Source: Platycnemis pennipes (taxonomy: Eukaryota; Arthropoda; Insecta; Odonata; Platycnemididae). From it: a stretch of DNA of 64,000 bases. Of the stretch, positions 30,746 through 44,404 are shown piece by piece; the stretch's first letter is position 1, and the number at the start of each line of letters is the position of its first letter. The translations under genes and the position numbers were made by a program. Where the stretch lies: assembly GCA_933228895.1 (NCBI GenBank), contig OW121855.1, positions 35,540,698 to 35,604,697 on the forward strand, written 5' to 3'. Below the pieces are notes generated by a model that was given only the letters and a program-made list of their open reading frames with translations, made no database searches and was not told the DNA's origin.

Positions 30746-31617
30746 AGATGGTCGATAAAACCCCAAGCAGTTGGAGCACCATCAAAACTAATTCTACTCC
30801 TAAGACATTCTCTCCCGCGTTCGATAGAAGATTGAGGCCTCGCGTCCTAAGGCGTTTTAGCCATTGCTTCCGATAACCAATGGTTAGCACCGATGAAACG
30901 TGCCTTGGTGCGCGGCTCTCGGCTTGGGTTCTTATTATCGGATAACAAAAGCGACTGTGATTTACGCCTGACCGTTACGGCAGGAGGTGGATTTGAGTTG
31001 AAACGAAGACCGCAGTTTTCCTGGCAGCATAAACCGAACGACGCTCTCTCTCCTCTTGACGTTCTCTGCCATTTTCTACCTTCCACCTCGGGGAACATTC
31101 CATCGCGGTACCTTTCCTACCGTCTCCCAAGTCTCCTCCTTTCCCCAGTTCACCCTCCTCGGGTACAAACCTCAAAAACCTGTCTTTTCTCGACCACCTC
31201 TCGAATTTCCGTCTCCCCTCCTTGTCACGCCCTTTGTCCAGCCCTTCCCCCGCAGACTCCTCTACAGCCTCCCTCACACTTGAGTACCGTTGCCTCTATC
31301 TCATCCCCTGTACTCGTTTTTCTTATTTCCTTATGCTTAAAGTTGTGTGTGATCATCTCTTTATAGCTCTCTTTTCGAACGGTATTGTTATTGGGAAAAG
31401 AGCCAAATACAACACAAATTCGTAACCTTTAGTTGGGCGTAATGTGATAGGAAACTTAATAAAAAGAACGAACTTAATTTGTGGTAAAAAATAAGGGGCG
31501 GCAATTCGTAACCAAATGAAAAAACTGAAAAAAGCAATTGTCATGTGACGGCACAAAAGAAAGAAAAACAAACAATGAAAACAATGCTTAAGCAGTACTC
31601 TACTAAAGTATATACCT
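30746..31617. other. unique DNA with a pyrimidine-rich patch
   Basis: An open frame of 157 codons at 30893-31366 (plus) is opposed by a 100-codon frame on the other strand. The translated product is rich in Ser, Pro and Leu, as expected from a pyrimidine-rich tract. I do not call a gene. Confidence 0.35.
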
Positions 31618-32204
31618 ATGTATGGGATCCGAATGAATTAGGTTTGATCAGAGAACTAGACAGTGTGCAGCGTAGAGCAGATAGGTTCGTTAAAAGGTGT
31701 TACGTTAGGTTTAGTAGTGTAACAGAATTAATACAAGAATTTAGGTGGGAATCATTATCAGAGCTAAGGTTAAAATACAGATTAAATCTCTTACAGAAAT
31801 TTAAATCGGATAGCATTACTGAAGATGTTAGGCATATATTAAAAACACCAGCGTATTATGCTAGATTCAACCAGATAAATAAGATTAGAGAGATAGATTG
31901 TCGTACTGATAGATTCAAATAGTCATTTTTCCCCCGTACTATAACAGAACAGAATAGGCAGCATAGCAAAGGGATAGGCAGAGGAAATATTTTAGAGTAG
32001 ACATTAGTGCATGATGCGTATATATGCAACCAATTCCTTAATTACTATGTAGATACTAACAATCTAGTTACCTGAGACCCTATAGTAGCATGTTTGCATA
32101 ATTATAGTGCATGTTTGCATATTTATAGTGCATGTTTGTTGATCTTCACCACCTGCCAAACACCATCGCGGTGGCTTGCAGGGTATCGCGTAGATGTAAA
32201 TGTA
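31618..32204 (+). mobile_element. 5'-truncated element F copy of intermediate age
   Basis: Starts inside ORF2 at the VWDPNELG motif (residue about 864). It continues through QRRA and FVKRCY-like and SVTELIQEFRWESL-like segments to the 3' UTR, hairpin and tail (gtagatgtaaatgta). Several dozen substitutions separate it from the young copies. A premature TAG near 31920 replaces a coding triplet, and a further TAG follows near 31998. It is closer to the young subfamily than are the other fragments. Confidence 0.82.
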
Positions 32205-34238
32205 AGGTAAGTGATAACACCTTAGCCTTAGCAGATCGTACTCACACATGCTCTGAGGGTTTACGAAGAAGACAGTAGCATGGCAGATTTCGGGTAATAA
32301 CACTATAAATGAGTGGATTACACCGTGCAAGCATGTCTACCATTCGTGGCTAATAGGATGTAAAACTGTTCTCCCGCCGCCGATGTGAATTCACGTGGTC
32401 ATTATGTATCCGTTTCCTGTCGACGCGTGTAATTTGGGAATCTTCTTTCCATTCCTCTCCAACGTGTCGGCGCTCTCCACGACCTTCGGGATTCTCCCAC
32501 CCGCACTCCTTCCGGTTCATCATTATTTCAGCAGCTCACGCTCCTCTGCCTACTCTCCATGCGCACATAAGTACGCACGTAGTACATACACACACCTTTT
32601 TCTCCCTCCTCTCTCTACTGCTCTCTCCCCTTCCTCCACCCTTACACGCCCCCGTCGACTTTCCGCCATCACTCTCTGGTTGCCTTTTGCATCTCCGGAA
32701 ATCCTGGTGGGTCAATTTATTCCTGGCCCTCTATATTTCTCCCATTGATGTATAATATTGAAGTTGTTACGATTTTCAGTTACGACTATTTGCTACAATT
32801 TGAATTAGTTTGCAGTTCACACATCAGTCGCGTTTTTATCGAGTTGCACTAAGGAACTAAACTAATGATGTCTATAAAATCCAAGTTTTGAAGTGCGATT
32901 CGACGTGGTTCATTCGTAGACGTAACATTGGGGGAGGAATTTTGTTCTCGAGGTGGTTCTGTAGAACAAGGTCTGGTAGGTAGTATCCGGAACTAAAGAA
33001 GGAGATCATTTGATATATAGCATTTGTGGGAAGAATTTATTGTCCATCAAAATCGGGGTTAACCGGAATTCAAACTAATAGTAATCTCATACGGATGGTG
33101 TTTGAATTGAGGATATAGGTACTCTTTGGAGTGAGACAAGAGAGTTTGGGTGAGGAATTACGAGCGTCGCCGTGGCCAAATTAAAAATGAGTACGTAATA
33201 TCAACGTGGCCCATGAAAGTGGTAGAATCTGATATATTTTCCTCTGGAGTGGACACGGAGAGAAAGGGAGGAAGTGGTTATCGGCGGCCCCCACGTGGGC
33301 GTCAGGGTGAGGTGTGGACTGGCGAGGCGGGGGTGAACACTGCGTGGTCACCTTCACGTGAGGTGCTCTCGCGAAGGGCGAAGATGTCCGACGGAGGAAG
33401 ATTTCCGCGTGCGAGGTCACGGGGGAAGGCCCCGTGAATGGCCGTGCCCGGTTGGCGGAGGATCCGGCTTATCCCCCCTCTGTTTCTGCCTCTCTCTCTC
33501 TCGTCTTCCTTCTCCTCCACGGAGCCAGGTTGGGTGCGCCTGTTCCCCTACTCCCCGTGATGATGGTTGGGTAGAAGAGGGAGGTAGCGGACTCGGTTCA
33601 GGGCTGAGGAAAAGCATCGTCTACATCGAGAATCCAGCATGCAAGAAGCCACCTCGGTGTCATGAGGTAGAGAATCATCGTCCGATTTTTACTAGGCACA
33701 TGAATATTTAAGGATAGACTCCGAGGAATGTGTTTTGTGGGTTAAAAGACGCAGTTTTTCCCCAAATAAATCCGTGGGAAATCACCCTGCGTCTTATATG
33801 ATCTTTGTCTTGTTTGGTCCAAAGACTAACGCTACTGTTTCCGATGACGCTGTTTTTTCCGGCTTATAAGGTTCGGTTTTCTCACCTCAAAGAAATTTAC
33901 GAGCATCCTAACCCTCTGCAGTCTTTGGTTCAACGGAGGCGTGTGAATTCCTTCATCAGGATAGGTTTGGAGGTAGTTCCTTAACCTGTGCCGTCTGTGG
34001 TTTCTTAGTCAGCTATGTTATCCAGGAAATAAATCAACTTGGATTTGCCATTAGTGGACGTACCCAAAGACCTCTCGTTGAGTCGACTCCGCGTCCTCAA
34101 ATTAGCTGTCCAATGCACTAGGTTACCACGCCGCCCGTCTTTGTTGATTGTTCTGCGCTCATAATAGTGTATAGAGGGTTGTTTTATGCGGATTCATCCA
34201 CTGCTTTGAGGTGACTTTCTGGATACTAATGAATCTGC
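32205..34238. other. unique DNA, partly GC-rich, no gene recognised
   Basis: A GC-rich stretch at 33240-33620 carries overlapping frames on both strands (95-117 codons) without domains. A possible very old inverted F 3' end lies near 33616-33690 (ctacatcgagaatccagcat ... gccacc), too decayed to call. Confidence 0.35.
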
Positions 34239-34775
34239 ATTGTACCCCCAAGTTACCACAGTGATATGTGACAGGGGATGTCTCTACACCAAATTTGCAT
34301 TATCGAAGAGTAAACTGTTACTATTTTGCTAATGAATTCACCGCCGATTTCTCTGTTTAAAATTAATTTACGAAGAGAACTGGGAAACTTCACATGCCAA
34401 TTCCAAATCCTCCTGCGTCAAACTATCCCGGAAAGTATCCGCACATATCTTACATGAATAGTCCTGGTTACATGTCAGACATGAAAGGAGATTCCAAAAG
34501 CAATTATGCTCTTCATTTAGAGCTTCATGCATGCGTGCAAGAAAGGCTAAAAGTTTCAGTATTTATCTTAATTAACTTAACGGTAGCTTTGATCTAATAT
34601 ATTATTGCCCCGTCCTACGATATACGCGAAGAGAATGATGTTTTGCCATTCTTCTTGTGCTACTATCTCTCTAATTTTATCTCTATCGTCCGAGCTGCCA
34701 TAGAACGATGAATCCTTTGAATTATGTTTAACAACTTCAGTAAAGGTATCTGCTTAATATTTCTGCTGCAGAATC
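34239..34775 (-). mobile_element. very old inverted element F relative in two blocks
   Basis: Block one, 34239-34310, is a decayed 3' hairpin and UTR (acccccaagttaccacagtg ... gtgacagggg ... ccaaatttgcattat). Block two, 34650-34775, matches the minus-strand ORF2 end (tactatctctctaattttat, aacaacttcagtaaaggtat). The middle is not recognisable and could hold another insertion. Confidence 0.55.
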
Positions 34776-35396
34776 AGAATGTGATTGGGAATTGGTTTCA
34801 TTTACTATGTGAATGTAATATTAAAATAGAAATCTAATCTCTCCTTGTCTGTTGGGGCTATGTATTTAGACGCCCATGCGCTCGGTCGTTGAATGCTTTT
34901 TACGGGACCCCTCGTCTCCTCCTCCTCTCACCTTTCCCTCCGCTCGAGTGTTCCTCCTCCGACCCTCATCAAACCCGAAGTCTCTCCTTCACCTCTCCCT
35001 CATCCTCCCCTTCACCGATTGGGCACTTCTTCTCACGCCCGCCACCTTAACGGTGTCGAGGTTGCCTCAGAAGGATATGCTTTTTAATGTCGCTCCTCCA
35101 GTTTTGGCGTAGGCGGAAATTAATTGGCTTTTCCCGGCGGATTGCTTTGGCGATATCCAAACCAGCAGCTTGAACGGGCACTGTTGAAAGTGATGTGACG
35201 CATTTAGAGGCGACCATTTCTATGGAAAGAATCGGCTGACCCGGTACCTGTTGTCAGCGTTAACCATACGTTTTAAAATAGCATTTTTCGGCCTTTGTGG
35301 TATGTTTTTATAGCTACGTTCATCGCGAAATTGGTGATCTGGTCGTGTCCTCGTTGGTTGATTCCTTTGCAAAAGCTTACTTCTGGTTCTACTTTC
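34776..35396. other. unique DNA
   Basis: A pyrimidine-rich patch at 34905-35010; no gene or repeat recognised. Confidence 0.35.
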
Positions 35397-35662
35397 TATG
35401 TAATACCCTGCGAGCCACCACGAGGATGTGTGGCGGGGGTGAGATCACCAAACATGCACTATTGACATGCAACTAGGCTACTATATGGAGACATGCTAAA
35501 AATAGGGTCACATGCAGCTAGATGGTTAGTATCCACATAATAATAAAGGGATTGTTTGTTAAAACATGCATTTTGCACTACAGACTATTCTTATAATATT
35601 TCACCTAGCTGACCCTTTGCGATGCTGCCTATTGTGCTCTCTTATAGCACGCGGAAAAAATG
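35397..35662 (-). mobile_element. 3'-end fragment of an element F relative
   Basis: Begins taataccctgcgagccaccac, then gtgtggcgggggtgag, UTR (catgcactattgacatgcaac), and ends in the last codons of ORF2 (complement of the QNRQHR region, gatgctgcctattgtgctct). The tail repeat is almost lost. Its 3' UTR resembles that at 57635-57816, suggesting a shared subfamily. Confidence 0.75.
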
Positions 35663-38600
35663 GTTCGAAGAATGAAAAGGATTCATTTGAACAAGGAAGT
35701 TTGATCGGTGGTATGGATTAATACAAATCGTAATTGTACAAATATTTGTCATTTGATGCATAATCGAAACACAATCCCCACGCAGATTTCCTCTCTGAAA
35801 CAATCCTGAAACTCCATCAGACTTTCCTTCACTGTCGTAGTAAAATTTGAAATGGGATAGTTTTCATTCTCAAGCGCCATTACCTATGTGGCGACTTATC
35901 TGTTGAAAGTGTACATTACATTATGTTTTTACAATCTTACTGTTGGTGTTATTTTGTGGAAACCCTGCTTTTTATTGCTTTTTTGGCAGTTTTCATAGGT
36001 TTATCTCATTGTTTACGCCATTTTATGATTAAGGAATATATGTTGTGGAGAAAATTCTTCCATATAGCTTCATAACATTTCAGAAGTGACGAAGAAGATT
36101 CATAAATTCATGGAATAAAAAAACCACGCCTAAAAAGGTAAAAAAAAAAACTATGAGCACTGGACTAACCACGAGAGCTATCGCTATCCAGTATTCTGTT
36201 GATCAAGCTTTCGAGCTTTCATTCAGAGAATGTTCGTTATTTTACTACGTATGTAATCCAATGATCCGTTCGTATCATGTTATTACGATTAGATTACCAT
36301 CTTAGAAAAATCATAAATGGCTTGATTAGACCGCTGGTAATCAGAGGAAAATGAGTACTTATTATTATTCCTAAGATGATTTCTCATATTATTCATCGTG
36401 TTTGAGTGTGCATTTCAAAACATTTTTCAAAATGAGACTGAGAAAGTGTGGGGTAGTATAATATCAATAAATGTGAAGCGAATAGAGACCATTGCATTCT
36501 TCATTTGCGACATCTCACTTCAAACGAACAGAACTAATTTCAGAGCGAGCATAAGTGAAAGGCTCGCCTGCTACCCTTCATAAATTGTTGTTTTTAGAGC
36601 GTCCTTGAGGTTTTCTACCCAGACCTGTGTTTTTGCACCCATTCATTTTCCCGTCTCTTCGTTAATGTGTATATGCCGTAAGAATGCTCCACACTATTTT
36701 CCTGTTACAATTTCATCCGTATCGTATGTCCTTTCTCTGGTCATTCTCCTTTTTGTTTATTATTTCAGTCGTTGCAATTTTTTACAGTACATTGCGCTTC
36801 CAATGCATCTATTCTTTTGTTTGTGTTCTATCGCTCTTTTAAGCATATTTAATGTATCTCGTTGACATTCATTTTCGCGATTGCAGTTCTAACCTGTAAA
36901 CTTTTATTTTATACTCTCTAGGTGATTTCAGCTCGGTACTTGATAATGTATGGTGCTGTATATTTATGTTCTATCAATCATATCCATGCTTTTTCTGTTA
37001 TCCAGTGTAGGTTAATGCACTTGTGTGATTAAGAGTCAGCTCAGTTAAAGTCAAAATGTGATTAATAATCAGCATTATTATTCACATTTTAAATTATTCG
37101 TCACGGTAAAGGTTGTCCTGCTAATAACGTAAGATACCTGTACTCTTTCACAGTTAGGAATAGGAAGTGCCAGTGGTCCGTGGAATTAGAAAAATGAATG
37201 TTCATCCGTAGTAAAGCGAGATTCAACTGCACTTAATGGTAGTGCATTGCTCATCTCTAATGCTCTTGTCGCTTAATAATTTCTAGAAGGGCAAAGATTT
37301 CCTGCATCATTAATCCTCCTGTCATCCACAACGGCTATTGAGTTGTGCTGGAAAATCGTACGTTACGGATAGGCGCTGACTAATCGCATGCAAGTCCGCA
37401 TTACTCGGGGTCTATATGCAACAGAGGCCCATGCTTGTGATTCACTCTCTCTAAATGATTACTGTTAATTTTCGTTCACATAAACAGCTCGAGTTTTCCT
37501 CTCAGTACGCAATTAGTCGATCTAAATCACCGTGGGATAATTATTCCCGTCATTTACGGCTCGAGGATGATTTACACTCCGTAAACATCCTTCAGGCACT
37601 CCTAGGGTTGCCCTTGGACGATCAAGCGATGCAGTAATACTTTCTCCATTCACATGATTCTCCTCCTGGAAATTCATGAGAATGTGATTTTTGTGCCTCT
37701 TCCGGCACTGGTAGTGAAAATGAATATTTTGGATCGCAATCTTTTGCTATCAAAATTTTGTTTTCGTTTACCTCCTTTTCAGGTTCCATTTTACTTGTGG
37801 AGACGAAATAGTTGACTTGGAATCAGCATTATTATTCCTCCTATTTTGCTTCACATGGGATGGGATCAGCGGTAGAATTTAAGCTCCATTTGTTATGGAT
37901 AAGCTAGAGGGTGATTATAATGGCTATCGGTGGTTTTGTGTATATTTACTCTAAAGTACGGATTAAGACTTAGTGAATTTTACCTCGTATTTTTATCACT
38001 TCGTCGTTTAATATATTTTTTCCTTTTATTTTCAGGTAAGTGTTACGGTAATCCAGGGTAGAAGTTTTCCTGATGTCCTTCCTAACTGTGCCCTACTTTT
38101 GTAAGTATGTAGCCCACGCATCGATTGATTTGTAATCGGAATCTGCTGGCGTATGAGAACAGAGGCAAAAATGTTTCCAAATTTAACTCTCAATTTCCTG
38201 GAAACTATTTGTGAAATGTTCATCGTTTTCCCGCTTTGTCTTAAATCGAAATTTGTTTCCACTCGTTTTGGGGTTTAAATTGTCTTATAGTTAGTAATGT
38301 GAGCGATTGTTTTGTCGATATCCTAAAATATTGGAAAATATCGTCATTTATCAGCAAAACAGAGACGACTTCTCTTTTTTCTATACACACCTGCTTACTC
38401 TTATTATTGTATCTATTTTACGTATTATTGACTTCTCCTTCCCTGCTTGCATAACATTCTCTTCTTTGCTATGGCAATCGCTTTGGGATTATCTGTCATT
38501 ACCTCGTGTAGCCACTTTCTTTGGTCAGTCTCCGACTTTCCTCAAACAATGTTCTTTATTCTCCCTTCGTGTTTGGCACTTACTTTATTTTATTTCTTTC

Positions 38601-41600
38601 GGTCTAATTTTCTTAAACATCCATTTTTCTTCATCCACTTTCCCAAAAGACGTGGTCAATGAATGACCGTAGTTTCTTGCTCCGGGTCCGTCTTCTTTAA
38701 TTTTATCCCGTGATTTTACTTTTGCATTCCTAGTCAGTTCTCTCATATAAATAAATGCTTCATTATCTCTAATAAAACTGCTCAATACTCATCCATTATG
38801 GCTAGATTAGGGGGTTGATGGTAATATAAATTTCAACCTTGAGAAATTTAATCTTATAGAAGTTCATGATCGTCAAAGCAACTAGAAAATTCATCAGGAA
38901 ACACCCTATCTTTCTTCAAAATTTTTGAATTTTCTATTATCACCGTCGGCTGGTGCCTGTTCTTTCTTTTACTAGTTCATAACTTGTGTAAAAATTTGTA
39001 CCTAGGCTTCTGGGTAGGAAATCGTTGAATGCTTCCTTGAAGAATGGAAATCTATAATCGTATATTGATTTGTCCCCTCGCTGATAACATTCTGTAAATC
39101 GTGGGAGTCTAAAAAATTTGAGTCACCTAATTTTTGTCTCTAAGGTATCCTTGTGACTTAGGTTTCAGTAAGACCTCCATCATAGGACATAAGACGGTTG
39201 TTACTCATCAAAATCCCTCGCTTGCGTTTCGATTGAGTTTTTTTTTGTTCCTAAGAAATAATAATATAATGCATCGCCTGCTCTTTCCTCTTCTCGCTCC
39301 TCCGACCTGGATAAAATATGTATATGTTCCTGGAGTTTGGCGTGAAAGGTCGAAGAAAAGAAACTTGAATAGTGGCTTTTCCTCTGTCCTTCGCGCCGTA
39401 AAGAGGAATGGTAGTCCCGTGAGAACATTATTTTTGTGCTGGGAATGCGTCGTCCTCCAAAGATATTGCATATTCTTCTTCCTACGTCAGGTTTGCGTGG
39501 CTGATGGCCAAAACTGCTTTGCAAAGATGCGACGTCCTTATCGGCTCGATTCCACGGAGTAACGTTCAGTCTTCTCTTCAAATTCTTGCGCGGGATGCAG
39601 TTTTGACAGAGTAATTCATTTCCTTGTGAAGGTGAGAGATTATTTCCTTCTTACGACCACCCGTACCTCCCTTTTGCGCGAATTTGACCGTCGCAGATTC
39701 CAGAAGGGAGACTGTTTAGATTATGAATATGGCCTAAGGATGGCATTTTGTTCTGGATTCTAATTAACTGAAAAAATTTGAATGGATTTCAGTGAATTAG
39801 GTCAAAATTACGTCCTCATGATAGAAGGACACCTTGTTCTACTAATATTTTAAATGTTTGATTGGTGAATGAAATTATTTCGCCCTCGCAACTTATTTTT
39901 TTACAGAAAACAATTGTCGACATTAATCGTAAGGAGGTATTTGTAACAGATGTGGCCTGCTGGGCGGAAGTTTAAATTAGACCAGAACGTTGAATTTTTT
40001 GTGTCCCAGTTAGGAATACTAATCGACCAGGGTCGTGGTCCGTGGCGTATTATTACTGAAAAATCGGGGGAAACAGTGATATGACGTATGACATATACCA
40101 GCGATAAAGTACCAAGCATCCTTTCTCAGGGCCTTAGCTAATGGGGGAAACCTTAGGTACATAGAGCCTGTGGCGGCGATGCGGCAACTATGTCGCTCCA
40201 TATCGCTCGATTTCCATCGATCGGTAAATTCCGTGATACAAATTAGAAGTTTTTAACGTGGATGAAGTCTTCTCGGGTTCAGCACCGAGTGAAGTTCCGG
40301 CGATGTGATAGCCCTGATGATCAACTGGCTCTTCGAAACGTCGGCAATGGAAGGTCTTAGCCAGGAGGGGAGGGGAAGGGGTCGTAAATAGCCCCAATTA
40401 ACCCCGAAAGTTGTTCTCAAAAATACTGGATAACGGTGGTATGGGTTATTATTTCATTAAATCCACTTTTAAGAGTGCGCATGTATCTAACCATCTCACG
40501 CTGCAGAATTGGGCGGAAAAGTGCTGAGGAGGTGTATCCTCTTTCACTACCGTCTAAATATCTCTGTTGGGTGTGCTCTTCATCATGGGAAGGATTTCTC
40601 TTGTAATAACGCCGTTTTGCACTAATAAACGAATTGCACGTTTTTAAGCAGTGTCAAATGTTGGGAATTGCATGGATGAGAACATGGAAATTTAATAGGG
40701 GCTATATTCATCTACATATTCATATTCCACGCAGTCGTTCGTTCATTTTGGGGGTTTATTATGTGACTGCTTTGCACGATGCAATTTTCTTCCACTGGGT
40801 ATTTCTCCTTGCGCCGTACTAAGCGATGGCGAACCTCTTGTAAAACGACCGGAGATTTCCGACCCTTTCCCTTCCTCCTCTTCAAGCATTCCCTCTACGG
40901 ATCGAAATTGTTCCTGCTTCATATCCTCAAAATGTCGTTTGATTTAAGTAGGCCGTCTACACGTGACAATCAGTGGTCACCGCCTTTTTCATAGGATCAC
41001 GGAAGTCCTGTTGCCATCAAGCCCATAAATTGAGATTCCACCACATTTCTAAGGTCTCTAACATGCTATCGCCTTTAATTCGTGAATAATGCGGTCATTA
41101 CGTCCGAAACCTTCACGCCTGAAAGAGGTTTAAGGTATTAAGACCTATAGCCAAAAATTAAACATTTTCTATCCAAAATAGTGTTGACATATATTTCTCT
41201 AAATTTCCATTTATGCCATTTTGTTTTGTGCAATGATTGAACCCTATTAAAACGTATTATATCACATGGTGTTGGAAGCGTTTTTTTTCACTTAAGTAAC
41301 TCTCATTCGTCGCCAATCCAAATCAGTTTTGCAGACTAAATACAACTGTTTTTAGCAGCATAAATCTGAGTGTTTGAGGCAGCTTTAAACTGCAAACGGA
41401 CGTAATTTCGATATGCTCAATGTTTCCGTTGGATTCATTTACATGAGAATAGTGGTACGCATGGCTTTGCGGATGCTCTAAAGGCGCACCTAGAGTCGCT
41501 GCCGCAGATTTCTTGTTTTAATTAATAGGATTAGCATATGGAAGACGTCATAGCCTATTCGCACCTTCTCGGAGAGACTGAACTCGGATTCGCCGCATGT

Positions 41601-44368
41601 GTTTCCGCCTCACCGGGCTCGCAGGGTACGACGGGTGACAATTTAATGGGTTGTGTAGGAAAGAACGCATGCTATATGTATTCGAGTGTTCATGGCGTCT
41701 GAGTTGATTAAGCCATCTGTTTTTTTTGTAAAATATTTACTTGTGCTTCGAGAAATAGGAAATGACAGAGGGGAATCCGGGAAATATAAGTTTATCGTAA
41801 CACTCTTGAAGCTTGAGGATATTACCGAAAATAAGCCTCAAATTAGAAAAGTCATTATTAGACCCTAGTATGCCTATTCTATGGCAGAACGTCCACATGA
41901 TTACGATCGGCTGATAGATTAATCCTCATTTTTAATGGCTTATTCATTCGTAAACCTCAATGTCAGTGGCTTTTGCAAAAACTGACATCTACGGCTATGG
42001 AAAGAAAGTAGGATTTTCGATGCAGTGAAGAGAAGAAAGGTAAGCTGTAAATTTATCACTGGGGATGTTTTAGTTGAGAGGGAAAAGGAATAGATCTCGC
42101 TGAAGTCTTAGGGCAGATTGCTATCCAGTTTTTGTTGCCGCGATGATAGTAAATGTTGTCCCAACGCATTAATGTTTGATGAAATCCTCCATTCCAAAGA
42201 ATATTGCGAAGCAGATACTTCTAGAGTATTTTTGAAATTCTCAAGTGTTGAAGATTAAGTTTGGAACTTCTCTCTCGATAGTGTTAATGTTTTTAATTGC
42301 CATGAAATTAATGTCATTAAAAGGGATATTTATTTCAAATTTCAAATATATGGGCGATAAAATACTCACCTGGTGGTATTGAAAGTCCATTAAATAGTAG
42401 GTACGTCCTGTTTCATATAAATATGCGGGTGTATCTGTTACTCTCTCGTGACTCGTAGTTTTGGGACATCCGTTCTCCAAAATTGTCAATTTCATAATGA
42501 AAAACATTTTTGTTGGTACACTGTGACTATCAATGATTGCAAATAAATAAGGTGTTGAGAATCAGTCATTGCTGGCAGTTATCGATCACAATGTATATAT
42601 GCATTCTGAATGCGTGCCTCATCACAGTTAACATTATGCATGATTTGAAAAGCAAAACCGTAAGATATGATTATCTCACTCGAAGGTGTTGTGAGCGAAT
42701 TCGAATATCGATTGTCGAGTAAATTGTGTATTGTGAAAATTTTCAAAATTTCATGTTTCGACACCTCGATGAGATGATGAAACCTTGTATTTCGTTGATG
42801 TGACTGCTCGATTGTATCGCCTATCAGGTGTGAGCTTTGACATGGTAAGTTCACATCTCAATTGCATTTATTGGAGGATCAATGTCGCATTGCCATATTC
42901 CGTATTTTTCTCATTTCAGTCGATTCAGTTAACAATTGCGTTTTCTGCCAGTGGCTACTATATTTATGTTATGATAATTTTGATTTCCCACCCAAATGAC
43001 CTCGGACGGCCTTCCACACGCTTGGAAGACTCAGATATATGTGTGCGCTTCGTGTAAGGAAAATTTCCTCCTCTCTTCCCTTTCCCTCGGCATCTCCGCC
43101 GGATACCTTCCTACGCATGGCTAGGGACCTTGACTCTTCCCCCATTCCTCCTCCCCCCTCTCCCGTGTTGGGTAAGTGGCTGGAGATAAAACCTTCATTC
43201 AAGCGACGTTTTCGTTCCCCGGGCACTCTTCTTTTCTTTTTTCATTTTAGTGAGGCCTCAGATCTTCATAGGCGGCTGGTCATGAATCCTTGAAATTGCA
43301 ATTCAAGACTGTTTCGCAAATGAGGCGTTATCTCTCATCGCGGTGGTTTTTCCTTTATTCTCCGAAAGTGGGATGTTCGTGTACGGTTTCATTGTGAGAA
43401 GTAATCGGCGGGTGAAGATTGAGTGCGATTAAGGCGGGCTTCTTTTCAAGCGAAGAACACTTCTTCCATTTCGATTATTCCCTTCCATCTTTTTCTTCGT
43501 CTTTTGTTTTCCCCGGTTCGTTGGTTCATTTGGCATATGATGAAACTACAGTCGAAGCGGCGTTTATAGTCCTTGTATTTTATGTTTTAATCGTCCAAAA
43601 GTTAATAAGATTTTTAATTGTCCTGGATAAGGAATTGTATGTATGTATGTTCCCTTTTTATTGTAAAAGAAATTAGTGCCATTAGGCGCGTATGGAATGA
43701 TCTCACATTTCTTCTCGTATCTTCTTTTCCACTCAGATGTAACAAAATATAATGTGTAATATTCTTTATTACATTGTGATTTTTTAATTTTATTGTAAAA
43801 TTTTGATCGTGTTTCAATTATTTCATCGAAAATCCATCATCATTACATTTTTCTATGTCAGCATTTGGCTAATTAAGTCTGAACATGGCGAAGATGCAAT
43901 CATTGCTACGCATATTGTTCAGACATTATAGAAGATGTCGTGTCTGTCATGCAACAAAAGTTTTTTTTTAATATATTGTGGTAAAAATTTAACGCCGTTT
44001 CGTCTGACCGCAGCCTTTTGCTCTAAAAAACTTTACATTATTATAAAAGTGTAGTCTAGTTATAAAATCGGTCGGAATGAACATATTTTCCTTTCATTTG
44101 TCGATAGTGATTTATATAAAGAAAAAAACAGTACCATTGGATGGGATATGTATGTTATATTGACGCGCGGTAACCATGGCACAACATGGTATAAGTGGTA
44201 TACCTGATAAGTGGCGTTGTTAAATGAGAGGTAAAGTGAGGAATGAGTATTTTTGAAAGATCTTCGATAAAATGTTTCAATGGTGAAAAATTATGTAAGT
44301 AATTTGTTTATTTCTCTTCTGGAATCCGAAGGAGAGCCATCGAATTGAATGAGCCACTGATTATAATC
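35663..44368. other. about 8.7 kb of mostly unique AT-rich DNA, no gene recognised
   Basis: No element of either retrotransposon family is recognisable here. Frames up to 142 codons (39134-39562, with a 126-codon frame opposite) lack domains. At 40314-40339 the plus strand has CTGATGA followed 14 nt later by GAAAC and GTCGG, a repeat-end-like motif whose intervening bases do not form a stem. If a host gene crosses this window, this stretch would be intron or intergenic. Confidence 0.4.
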
Positions 44369-44404
44369 ATAGAGTAAGTATATTAAATAATATACTTACT
44401 CTAT
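44369..44404. repeat. perfect 16-bp hairpin
   Basis: atagagtaagtatatt (44369-44384) and its exact complement (44389-44404) flank a 4-nt loop aaat. Related words recur just after (gtagtaagcatgtcatactt). No terminator or RNA gene is implied. Confidence 0.65.

Noticed and set aside
30893..31366. 157-codon frame in a pyrimidine-rich tract
   Set aside because: Low-complexity product, with a competing frame on the other strand; most likely composition-driven.
33616..33690. Very old inverted element F 3' end
   Set aside because: Only scattered matches to the hairpin region; could be chance.
39134..39562. 142-codon frame with a 126-codon frame opposite
   Set aside because: No motif, no repeat partner and no splice context that I can support.
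40314..40339. Hammerhead ribozyme: CTGATGA ... GAAAC
   Set aside because: The 14 bases between the two boxes do not form helix II, and no inverted arms flank the motif.
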